From: MGBC120314 sp964403785
GTDB taxonomy: Bacteria > Bacillota > Clostridia > Lachnospirales > Lachnospiraceae
Direction of reading: 5' to 3'
Length of the DNA: 9,214 nt
Assembly: GCA_964403785.1 (NCBI GenBank)
Contig: CAYOHM010000079.1
Span: forward strand, 1 to 9,214
Part shown: piece after piece, positions 1 to 5,948 of the stretch
How positions within the stretch are numbered: the stretch's first letter is position 1
Layout of the letters: every line of letters starts with the position of its first letter
Notes under the pieces: generated by a model
Seen by the model: only the letters and a program-made list of their open reading frames with translations
Told to the model about the DNA's origin: nothing
The model's database searches: none
Translations under genes and position numbers: made by a program

Positions 1-52
1 CGCCTTAGCTTTGTAATCACCTGATTAGATTATACCAAACGGAGGGAACACC

Positions 53-646
53 ATGGATAATAAGAATAATAGCAGCAGAAGATTACGCATTTCTTTTAAT
101 TCGCCGGTAATTTTAGGATTCACCATCCTGTGTTTTATCGCATTTCTTCTTAACTGGATGACCAAGGGAGTTACCAATGCACTTTTTTTCAGTGTATATC
201 ATTCCTCCCTTTCCAATCCTCTTACTTATGTGCGTTTTTTCGGTCATGTTCTGGGACATTCAAGCTGGAACCACTTTATCGGAAATACTATGTATATCCT
301 GATTGTCGGTCCGCTTTTGGAAGAAAAATACGGCTCTGCTGATTTACTTTTCGTGATTCTTGCGACCGCCTTTGTAACCGGAGTGGCTAATTACATATTC
401 TTTCCGCAATACGTGGTACTTGGGGCAAGCGGCGTTGTTTTTGCCCTGATTATACTTTCTTCCCTGACAAGCTTTAAGGACGGAACCATTCCTTTAACCT
501 TTATTCTGGTTTCTGTTCTTTATATCGGCAGTGAAGTCTACTCAGCTATTTTTGTAAATGACAATATTTCAAACTTTTCACACATTGTCGGCGGTATGGT
601 CGGCGGAGGACTTGGATTTGCCGGAAATAAAAGGAATACAAATTAA
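53..646 (+). CDS. Rhomboid family intramembrane serine protease
   Basis: 197-residue polytopic membrane protein of the rhomboid family, which cleaves transmembrane substrates within the lipid bilayer. Visible family marks are the H-x4-H-x3-N pattern at His69/His74/Asn78 in the second membrane segment, the GASG motif at 124-127 with nucleophile Ser126, and the partner His177 in FSHIVGG near the C-terminus. These give a complete Ser-His dyad, so the protease is probably active. Hydrophobic segments lie at about 17-37, 71-88, 97-118, 120-139, 145-163 and 174-192, the compact six-helix bacterial form with no extra domain. The start is supported by GGAGGG at 41-46, 6 bases before the ATG. No convincing promoter is seen in the 52 bases available upstream. 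The gene converges on moeA and the two stop codons share TTAA at 643-646. The substrate is unknown. Confidence 0.9.
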   Translation: MDNKNNSSRRLRISFNSPVILGFTILCFIAFLLNWMTKGVTNALFFSVYHSSLSNPLTYVRFFGHVLGHSSWNHFIGNTMYILIVGPLLEEKYGSADLLFVILATAFVTGVANYIFFPQYVVLGASGVVFALIILSSLTSFKDGTIPLTFILVSVLYIGSEVYSAIFVNDNISNFSHIVGGMVGGGLGFAGNKRNTN

Positions 647-1860
647 ACTCTGTATCCCTTAAAAAACCTTACTGCTACGGTATCTCCCGGTTTTACCTGT
701 CTTCCTGCCTGCAAATCCATAAAGCAGTTGCACTCCGTCAGATTGTGAATTACCGAAGATGCGTGCACGGGCGACGGAATGGTAACCTTTCCATTCTCAC
801 AGTAAGCTCTTACCAGCCTGCGCGCCTTATTTACCTTGGGATATTCGCTGTTTAAAACAGCAGTTTCACATTTTACCTGATACGTGCTGCTTCCCATCAT
901 TTTTGCCATGGCATCCCAGAAGTATAATTCAAAATTTGCGACTGCTGCATATGGATTTCCCGACAGGCTTAAAATAATCTTATCATCAAGAACTGCTGCA
1001 AGTGTCGGAGTTCCCGGCTGAATGTTGGCATGGTGAAATAACACCTTTGCTCCTGCCATTTCAAGCACCTTTGGGATAATATCCTTTTTACCTACGGATA
1101 CTGCACCGGTTGTAATAACAAAATCCGCAATCTCCGCCGCCGAGCGAAGCTTATCAAGCAAAAGCTCCTCGTCATCCACACAGGTTTCCATTCTGACAAC
1201 CTTAAGTCCCTCCTGCCTGATGTCTGCCGAAAGCATATAGGCAATACTGTTGTAGATTTTGCCGGGCAGTAAGCTTTGCCCAACCTCCATAAGCTCTGTT
1301 CCCGTAGAAATAACGGCAATTCGTGCAGGCTGACGGACACAGACCCACTCTATTCCCTGACTTGCAAGAAGTCCCACATGTACACCTGAAAGTCTGGTAT
1401 TTTCCCTTATGAACACGTCACCGGTCTTAATATCCTCACCAATCCTACAGTAATTGAAATATGGCTTTGCTGATGTATAAATCTGTACAACATCCTCGCC
1501 ATAATCCGTATCCTCCTGACGTATGACCGCATCAAAGCCCTCCGGCACATAGGAACCCGTCATAACTCTTACCGCAGTATTTTCTTCGTAGGGGATTTCA
1601 TTATAATCTCCCGCAAGCAGTTCTCCCAGCACCCTCAGTTTAACCGGAGCATCCTTGGCAGCCTGCAGGGTATCCTTTGCCCTTACTGCATAACCATCCA
1701 TGGCTGATTTAGGAAACGGCGGCACATTCATCCGTGCAGTCACATCCTTACCAAGAACCATTCCCTCACACTCCGTAATATGCACCATCATACTGGTGTC
1801 CTTACGCACAATTTTATCTAACAGCCGCTGACGGCATTCTTCAATCTCCAATCTTTCCAT
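643..1860 (-). CDS. moeA: Molybdopterin molybdenumtransferase MoeA (divergent clostridial form)
   Basis: Cytoplasmic enzyme of molybdenum cofactor synthesis; the family inserts molybdate into adenylylated molybdopterin. At 405 residues it has the usual MoeA length. The signature PPFPKSAMDGYAVR is at 47-60, ISTGTEL at 184-190, TTGAVSVGKKD at 250-260, QPGTP at 281-285 and LSGNP at 299-303, with a C-terminal domain IV ending in VKPGDTVAV (389-397). Several active-site motifs differ from the common form as I recall it: KPGKP has become QPGTP, LPGNP has become LSGNP, and GGVSVGDYD-like has become GAVSVGKKD. It is the last gene of hflX-thyA-folA-moeA, 5 bases after folA. AAGGAG at 1862-1867 sits only 1 base before this ATG. 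An in-frame TTG at 1849-1851 is 10 bases away and gives MEIEECRQ..., so the true start may be there. No other cofactor gene is in the window. Confidence 0.9.
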   Translation of the reverse strand: MERLEIEECRQRLLDKIVRKDTSMMVHITECEGMVLGKDVTARMNVPPFPKSAMDGYAVRAKDTLQAAKDAPVKLRVLGELLAGDYNEIPYEENTAVRVMTGSYVPEGFDAVIRQEDTDYGEDVVQIYTSAKPYFNYCRIGEDIKTGDVFIRENTRLSGVHVGLLASQGIEWVCVRQPARIAVISTGTELMEVGQSLLPGKIYNSIAYMLSADIRQEGLKVVRMETCVDDEELLLDKLRSAAEIADFVITTGAVSVGKKDIIPKVLEMAGAKVLFHHANIQPGTPTLAAVLDDKIILSLSGNPYAAVANFELYFWDAMAKMMGSSTYQVKCETAVLNSEYPKVNKARRLVRAYCENGKVTIPSPVHASSVIHNLTECNCFMDLQAGRQVKPGDTVAVRFFKGYRV

Positions 1861-1861
1861 T

Positions 1862-1867
1862 CTCCTT
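1862..1867 (-). promoter_or_regulatory. moeA ribosome binding site that questions the ATG start
   Basis: AAGGAG overlaps the folA stop codon (1866-1868). It is 1 base from the ATG at 1858-1860 and 10 bases from the TTG at 1849-1851. The first spacing is too short for normal initiation, so the TTG is a serious alternative start. The overlap with the folA stop suggests translational coupling of the two genes. Confidence 0.6.
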
Positions 1868-2369
1868 AAAATTCCTTTACGTTGGAATTTTCGTATTTTT
1901 TGAAGTAATACTCAAGGTCAAAATATGTCTTTTCATCACTTGAGTCCGTTTCACTCCAATTGCTGTCTTCGTCCAAATTCGGGAAATATGTGTCCGCCTC
2001 GTAGCTATAATTAATCTTTGTCACATGTGCAACACTGCAATAAGGGAGGAACTGTCTGTAAATAGTTTCCCCGCCTATTACATAAATATCGTGCCTGTCA
2101 TATTTTTTAAGCTCCTCCAGTGCTTCATGGACACTGTGGCAGACAATCACGCCCTCCTTCTCATAATTCGGATTATAAGTGATTACAATATTGACACGAT
2201 TTTTTAAAGGATTTCCGCCCGGGAAGCTCTCAAGGGTCTTTCTTCCCATAACAACCACCTTGCCCGTGGTTTCGCTGCGGAACAGCTTCATATCCTCCGG
2301 AATACTTACCAGAAGTTCACCATTATTTCCAATCGCCCAATTCTTATCCACTGCTACAATCAGATTCAT
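1866..2369 (-). CDS. folA: Dihydrofolate reductase
   Basis: 167-residue NADPH-dependent reductase that regenerates tetrahydrofolate from dihydrofolate; it is the target of trimethoprim. Family features are the N-terminal strand MNLIVAVDKNWAIGNNG (1-17), the catalytic acidic residue in IPEDMKLFR (Asp26 by alignment, next to Glu25), the NADPH site VVMGRKTLESF (39-49), VNIVIT (59-64), and VIGGETIYRQF (97-107) with the double glycine. The usual Pro-Trp of the GxLPW motif is replaced by Leu-Val in GELLVSIPED (17-26), so the conserved active-site Trp is missing. This form seems to recur in clostridial enzymes. AGGAGG lies 6 bases before the ATG. It follows thyA by 21 bases, the classic pairing that recycles the dihydrofolate made by ThyA. 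Confidence 0.95.
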   Translation of the reverse strand: MNLIVAVDKNWAIGNNGELLVSIPEDMKLFRSETTGKVVVMGRKTLESFPGGNPLKNRVNIVITYNPNYEKEGVIVCHSVHEALEELKKYDRHDIYVIGGETIYRQFLPYCSVAHVTKINYSYEADTYFPNLDEDSNWSETDSSDEKTYFDLEYYFKKYENSNVKEF

Positions 2370-2390
2370 ACTAAGCCTCCTATCAATATA

Positions 2391-3239
2391 TCATACCGCA
2401 ATCGGAATATTTGTAATCTGCGGTCCTGTTACATAATTTTCAACTGTAAAATCATCACGTGTAAATTTATAAAAATCCTTAATATCAGGATTCATTTTAA
2501 ATACCGGTGCAGCATATTCTTCTCTTTGAATAAGCTCCTTGACAAGAGGAATATGTCTGTCATAAATATGTGCATCCGCTATGACATGCACAAGCTCACC
2601 TGCCTGCATACCGGACACCTGTGCAAACATATGCAAAAGTACGGCATACTGGCACACATTCCAATTATTGGCAGCAAGCACATCCTGTGAACGCTGGTTT
2701 AAAATCGCATTCAGCCTTAATTTTCCTGTTTCCTTATCCGGCGTTACATTAAAGGTCATACTGTATGCACATGGGTAAAGATTCATCTCATAGAGATCCT
2801 GATGCACATAAATATTAGTCATAATACGTCTGCTGTACGGATTATTCTTTAAATCATATAAAACCCTGTCAACCTGGTCCATCATACCCTCCTTGTAACG
2901 GTGTTTGATGCCAAGCTGATATCCGTATGCCTTACCTATGCTTCCGTTTTCATCCGCCCACTCATCCCAGATATGAGGTTTTAAATCGTGGATATTATTG
3001 GACTTTGCCTGCCAAATCCACAAAATCTCATCAATACAGCTTTTAATTGCAGTCTTTCTAAGAGTAATCGCCGGAAATTCCTTTGAAAGGTCATACCTGT
3101 TGACAACACCAAACTTTTTAATGGTGTAGGCAGGTGTACCATCCTCCCATCTCGGGCGAACCTTTTCTCCCTCCGTAGAAACGCCGTTTTCAATAATATC
3201 GTTACACATATCTTTAAAAATCTTATCTGCAAGACTCAT
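2391..3239 (-). CDS. thyA: Thymidylate synthase ThyA (folate-dependent)
   Basis: Converts dUMP to dTMP with methylenetetrahydrofolate, releasing dihydrofolate for the adjacent DHFR. Counted from the longer upstream ATG at 3243-3245 (284 residues), the nucleophile is Cys159 in LYPCAYSM, the phosphate-binding pair is Arg139/Arg140 in YSRR, RSQD is at 185-188, Asn196 follows, and HIYDRH (226-231) supplies the His-x-Tyr that binds deoxyribose. The residue after the catalytic Cys is Ala rather than the His of E. coli type enzymes. The sequence (LLWIWQ-like 75-79, WDEW 93-96, GKAYGYQLG 104-112) resembles the B. subtilis/phage phi3T ThyA subgroup more than the E. coli one, from memory. I place the start at the third codon: AAGGAG (3248-3253) is 8 bases from that ATG but only 2 from the first, giving 282 residues. 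It lies 26-32 bases downstream of hflX. Confidence 0.95.
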   Translation of the reverse strand: MSLADKIFKDMCNDIIENGVSTEGEKVRPRWEDGTPAYTIKKFGVVNRYDLSKEFPAITLRKTAIKSCIDEILWIWQAKSNNIHDLKPHIWDEWADENGSIGKAYGYQLGIKHRYKEGMMDQVDRVLYDLKNNPYSRRIMTNIYVHQDLYEMNLYPCAYSMTFNVTPDKETGKLRLNAILNQRSQDVLAANNWNVCQYAVLLHMFAQVSGMQAGELVHVIADAHIYDRHIPLVKELIQREEYAAPVFKMNPDIKDFYKFTRDDFTVENYVTGPQITNIPIAV

Positions 3240-3247
3240 TTTCATTT

Positions 3248-3253
3248 CTCCTT
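3248..3253 (-). promoter_or_regulatory. thyA ribosome binding site favouring the inner ATG
   Basis: AAGGAG is 2 bases from the ATG at 3243-3245 and 8 bases from the ATG at 3237-3239. The second spacing is normal for Gram-positive initiation, so the inner ATG is preferred. The difference is two residues. Confidence 0.6.
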
Positions 3254-3271
3254 AAAAATAAGCATTAAACA

Positions 3272-4516
3272 TTATATTTTATCTATTATTTCCTTAGGAA
3301 CAAAGCCCACAACGTGAATACCCTCAGCCGCGTAATCTTCAGAAAGAAGCTGTCCGTATTTTCTGATAAGCTGGATTTTACCGGCATCCTGATAAGAATA
3401 TATCTTATCAATGTAAATTTTCTGTTCTCTGAGATACTGACCTAAATAATCCTTAAATACATCTATTCCCTCGCCTGTTTTAGCCGAAATCCTGAACTGC
3501 TTATCTGCTTTGAAATCCTTAAGCACCACCTCTTTTTCCAGCTTGTCCGTCTTGTTAAAAAGAGTTATTACCGGCTTATCCTTTATATCGAGCTTTGCAA
3601 GTGTGTCATATACAACCTGCATGTATACATCCATATCCTCATCAGAGGCATCAACCACGTGTACTATAATATCAGCAAATTTAGCCTCCTCCAGAGTGCT
3701 TCTGAAGGCGTCAATCAGATTATGGGGCAGCTTTCTTATAAAGCCTACCGTATCCGTAAACAAAACCATCTCGCCGCCGTCAAGCTGCATACCTCTGGTA
3801 GTCGGGTCAAGTGTTGCAAATAACATATCCTCTGCCAGAATTCCTGCACCTGTAAGAGTATTAAGCAGCGTTGACTTTCCGGCATTTGTGTAACCAACAA
3901 TCGCTATCACGGTACCCGGTGTTTTTCTACGCTGTGAACGAAGCACCTCTCTGTGCTCCTTTACCGCTTCAAGCTCTCTGTTAAGCTGCCCTATCCGTTC
4001 CCTGATAAGGCGCCTGTCCATCTCAATTTTCTTCTCGCCTGGACCTCTTGTGCCGATACCTCCGCCGAGCCTTGACAGAGATTTACCCAGCCCCTCAAGT
4101 CGTGACATTCTGTATTTTAACTGTGCAAGCTCAACCTGAAGCTTTCCCTCACTTGTTACAGCGTGCTTTGCAAATATATCAAGTATTACCAGTGTCCTGT
4201 CCATAACCTTGATTTCAAGCTCATCCTCAAGATTATTAAGCTGCGCCGGTGACAATTCATCATCACACACAATTCCTGTAGCTCCAAGCTCAACTGCAAG
4301 TTCTTTAACCTCGCATATCTTGCCCTTGCCAATGTATGTGCCCGGGTGGATTTTCTCTCTGTTTTGAATAACCCTTGCAACACTCAAAGCACCGGCAGTC
4401 TTTACCAACTCATTCAGCTCCGCCAGTGATTTTTCCGTATCATCATTTTCCGAAATGCTCACGCCAACCAGTATTAATCTTTCAACAATATCCTGATTAT
4501 CAATTAACTCTCCCAT
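3272..4516 (-). CDS. hflX: Ribosome-associated GTPase HflX
   Basis: 414-residue GTPase of the HflX branch of the Obg-HflX superfamily, known to bind the 50S subunit and split or rescue stalled ribosomes. The N-terminal HflX domain (about 10-200) contains GTYIGKGK (59-66) and the glycine-rich linker SRLGGGIGTRGPGEKKIE (148-165), followed by a charged helical region at 166-198. The G domain follows: G1 GYTNAGKS (208-215), G2 DPTTR (237-241), G3 DTVG (255-258), G4 NKTD (321-324), G5 SAK (344-346). All nucleotide motifs are intact and the length is normal. AAGGA at 4522-4526 is 5 bases before the ATG. It is the first gene of the four-gene operon, with a near-consensus promoter about 55 bases upstream. 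Its link to thyA-folA-moeA appears to be transcriptional rather than biochemical. Confidence 0.95.
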   Translation of the reverse strand: MGELIDNQDIVERLILVGVSISENDDTEKSLAELNELVKTAGALSVARVIQNREKIHPGTYIGKGKICEVKELAVELGATGIVCDDELSPAQLNNLEDELEIKVMDRTLVILDIFAKHAVTSEGKLQVELAQLKYRMSRLEGLGKSLSRLGGGIGTRGPGEKKIEMDRRLIRERIGQLNRELEAVKEHREVLRSQRRKTPGTVIAIVGYTNAGKSTLLNTLTGAGILAEDMLFATLDPTTRGMQLDGGEMVLFTDTVGFIRKLPHNLIDAFRSTLEEAKFADIIVHVVDASDEDMDVYMQVVYDTLAKLDIKDKPVITLFNKTDKLEKEVVLKDFKADKQFRISAKTGEGIDVFKDYLGQYLREQKIYIDKIYSYQDAGKIQLIRKYGQLLSEDYAAEGIHVVGFVPKEIIDKI

Positions 4517-4568
4517 TACTTTCCTTCACTAAAAAAAGAATATGATTCGCCCAAATTTAATCCCTAAT

Positions 4569-4597
4569 ATAATACTATAAAAAGAAAGGTATGTCAA
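4569..4597 (-). promoter_or_regulatory. Promoter of hflX-thyA-folA-moeA
   Basis: Reading the minus strand, TTGACA (4592-4597) is followed by a 17-base spacer and TATTAT (4569-4574), a near-perfect housekeeping sigma promoter. Transcription should start near 4562, leaving a leader of about 45 bases. The inverted-repeat element at 4607 begins 9 bases upstream of the -35 box and places an A-rich stretch above it. Confidence 0.8.
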
Positions 4598-4606
4598 AAT
4601 ACATAC

Positions 4607-4776
4607 CGCTGGAGCTTGCGGATTTTTTATTTGAAAGTACATATTACAAAGTGATATGGTAATTTGCACAAGGATTGCGATAAGTAAGCTAGCTTACTTA
4701 TCGCAATCATCGTGCAAATTGCTTATGAAGCTGCGCTTCATAGCACCTTCAAATAAAAAATCCGCAAACTCCAGCG
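4607..4776. mobile_element. MITE-like 170-bp element with terminal inverted repeats and three hairpins
   Basis: The left arm 4607-4635 and right arm 4748-4776 are reverse complements at 28 of 29 positions (only 4615 breaks the pairing), and the match weakly continues to 4640/4743. The left arm begins CGCTGGAGCTTGCGG and continues into a T-rich run. Inside are three consecutive hairpins: 4640-4658 (CATATTAC/GTGATATG, loop AAA), 4661-4720 (9-bp outer arms plus a perfect 36-bp palindrome) and 4724-4742 (TATGAAGC/GCTTCATA, loop TGC). The single-stranded form folds as a cloverleaf with a long closing stem. It encodes no plausible protein and shows no obvious target duplication. It lies between the divergent hflX and XRE promoters. 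Relatives of its left end occur at 6485 and 9184. A non-autonomous mobile element or a structured regulatory repeat both fit. Confidence 0.75.
4661..4720. repeat. Long hairpin with perfect 36-bp palindrome
   Basis: AATTTGCAC (4661-4669) pairs perfectly with GTGCAAATT (4712-4720). A 3x3 internal loop follows, and then a perfect palindrome at 4673-4708 whose half is GATTGCGATAAGTAAGCT, centred between 4690 and 4691 on GCTAGC. It is the middle and strongest of the three hairpins in the 170-bp element. The T-poor flanks do not make it a standard intrinsic terminator. Confidence 0.9.
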
Positions 4777-4872
4777 CCCCTTGTAGCCCATTTTGTTCCA
4801 AAATCCATTTAAGTATATTTCCACCACTAAAATTAAGGCATATCAATTATATTTACTACTGGAGATTATACC
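4777..4872 (+). promoter_or_regulatory. XRE gene upstream region with possible promoter and operator
   Basis: Together with the preceding element and the hflX promoter, this completes the gene-free stretch 4517-4872. It holds a perfect inverted repeat ATTTTG-TTC-CAAAAT (4790-4804), which could be an operator for the downstream repressor. A weak promoter may overlap it: TTGTTC (4794-4799), a short 15-base spacer, then TATATT (4814-4819). A second TATATT at 4848-4853 has no -35 partner. GGAG at 4861-4864 is the ribosome binding site for the XRE gene. Confidence 0.35.
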
Positions 4873-5088
4873 ATGGTACTTCACAGGATACGCGATTTAA
4901 GAGAGGATAAGGATCTCACCCAGAAACAGGTGGGTGATTATTTGCACATTTCACAGCGCACTTACTCCCATTATGAAAACGGAACACGTAATATACCTAC
5001 GGACATTCTGATACATATTGCTGACTTATATAACGTAAGTATTGATTATTTATTTGAACGGACAAAAAATAAAGAGATTAACCGCTGA
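4873..5088 (+). CDS. XRE-family helix-turn-helix regulator, short
   Basis: 71-residue single-domain DNA-binding protein of the Cro/CI (XRE) type. The helix-turn-helix spans about residues 4-62: IRDLREDKDLTQKQVGDYL, then ISQRTYSHYENGTRNIP (26-42) as recognition helix and turn, and ILIHIADLYNVSIDYLF (45-61) as the final helices. This is the compact SinR/Xre-like fold with no sensing domain, so it probably acts as a dimeric repressor. The start is supported by TGGAG ending 8 bases before the ATG. It stands alone, diverging from hflX across the inverted-repeat element and converging on the lipid kinase gene. Its target is unknown; the inverted repeat at 4790-4804 is a candidate site for autoregulation. 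No phage or toxin partner is visible beside it. Confidence 0.9.
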   Translation: MVLHRIRDLREDKDLTQKQVGDYLHISQRTYSHYENGTRNIPTDILIHIADLYNVSIDYLFERTKNKEINR

Positions 5089-5099
5089 CATTAATCTCT
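5073..5099. terminator. Bidirectional terminator-like hairpin between convergent genes
   Basis: AGAGATTAA (5073-5081) and TTAATCTCT (5091-5099) form a perfect 9-bp stem around a 9-base loop. On the minus strand the stem is followed by TCTTTATTTTTT, a U-rich tail serving the kinase operon. On the plus strand the tail is weaker (CTTTAT). The stem is AT-rich, so efficiency is uncertain. The loop and right arm contain the stop codons of both genes. Confidence 0.55.
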
Positions 5100-5948
5100 C
5101 TTTATCTGATAACCGGTAACATCCTTAATCGTTTCTCCGTCCACCTGAAGAGGAGTAGGCGCATCAAACTCAACTCTTATATCAAATCCTTTTATAATTT
5201 CAATATATTTATTATATTTAATGTGTTTTCCGAAATATATAAGCGGAAAAATGGTAAGTGCCCTTAATTTGCTCAAATCATGCACCACCACAACGGATAC
5301 CGTACGCTCCCTGTCGAGCCTGTGCTGCTTTGGTGCAATCATTATACCGCCGCCGTAATATCTGCCATTCATTGTCGGTGCCATAAGTACATTATTGTAG
5401 CTTCTGGTAACTCCGTCAACCGTCACCTTGGCGCTGCGCGGCGCAAAGTCAAACAGCAGTCCTCGAAGTGCCAGCAAAGAATAGTTGCCTTTTATGCCGG
5501 ATTTTCCGCCTGATTTTGCCCTGACTTCATCGCTCTTTTCACAGCAATACCCATCAAGTCCATAGCCTATTCCGTTAAGGAACCTGTATCTGCTGCCGTT
5601 TATCACAGCGTAAGGCAAATCCTCTATATATTGGTTAAGCTCTATTAGCGCACCTTCAAAATTACTTCTGACATCCCTTGCAAAATCATTGCCGCTGCCT
5701 GCCTGAAAATATCTTATTCTGTTCTCGATTCCAAGGTCATACACTGCATTGACGAACCTGTTTAAGGTTCCGTCACCGCCGCATATGATAATCTCATCTT
5801 TTCGCTTCATTCTGTTAATGATATTTACAGGTTCAACGCCGGTAATATCAATAAATTCCATCTGTCCGGCAAGGAGCTTGCGAAGCTTTAACGCATCCTT
5901 CTGCCCGTGTCCGTTATAAGATTTCGGATTGTATAAAGTATAAATCAT
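5091..5948 (-). CDS. Diacylglycerol/lipid kinase family protein (DagK/YegS type)
   Basis: 285-residue soluble or peripheral enzyme of the diacylglycerol kinase catalytic domain family, which phosphorylates lipid substrates with ATP. Residues 1-110 hold the nucleotide-binding half: YNPKS (6-10), CGGDGTLNRFVNA (56-68) with the diagnostic GGDGT, and AGSGNDFAR (83-91). The C-terminal beta-rich half contains NGIGYGLDG (125-133), MNGRYYGGGIMIAP (193-206) and the terminal QVDGE (268-272). All are typical of active YegS/DgkB-like members. Its ATG overlaps the stop of the Rrf2 gene as ATGA (5945-5948), and no clear ribosome binding site precedes it, so translation is probably coupled to that gene. The lipid substrate (diacylglycerol, undecaprenol or other) cannot be told from sequence. 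It ends at the hairpin shared with the XRE gene. Confidence 0.88.
   Translation of the reverse strand: MIYTLYNPKSYNGHGQKDALKLRKLLAGQMEFIDITGVEPVNIINRMKRKDEIIICGGDGTLNRFVNAVYDLGIENRIRYFQAGSGNDFARDVRSNFEGALIELNQYIEDLPYAVINGSRYRFLNGIGYGLDGYCCEKSDEVRAKSGGKSGIKGNYSLLALRGLLFDFAPRSAKVTVDGVTRSYNNVLMAPTMNGRYYGGGIMIAPKQHRLDRERTVSVVVVHDLSKLRALTIFPLIYFGKHIKYNKYIEIIKGFDIRVEFDAPTPLQVDGETIKDVTGYQIKRD

Noticed and set aside
1..52. Promoter for the rhomboid gene
   Set aside because: TTGTAA at 11-16 and TATACC at 31-36 have a 14-base spacing, too short to support a call; the real promoter may lie outside the window.
4517..4568. Riboswitch or attenuator in the hflX leader
   Set aside because: The leader is only about 45 bases and shows no conserved aptamer or strong paired structure.
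4607..4635. Left end of the element as an intrinsic terminator (CCGC/GCGG stem plus T-run, plus strand)
   Set aside because: The stem is only 4 bp, and no plus-strand gene ends upstream; the nearest one is the rhomboid gene, 4 kb away.
4607..4776. Cloverleaf fold suggesting a tRNA gene
   Set aside because: The arm lengths (29-bp closing stem, 60-base middle hairpin) do not fit tRNA, and there is no anticodon loop, T-loop GTTCRA or acceptor geometry.
4656..4910. Open plus-strand frame crossing the inverted-repeat element into the XRE gene
   Set aside because: It has no ribosome binding site, reads through hairpins and overlaps the XRE start in another frame; it shows no recognisable protein.
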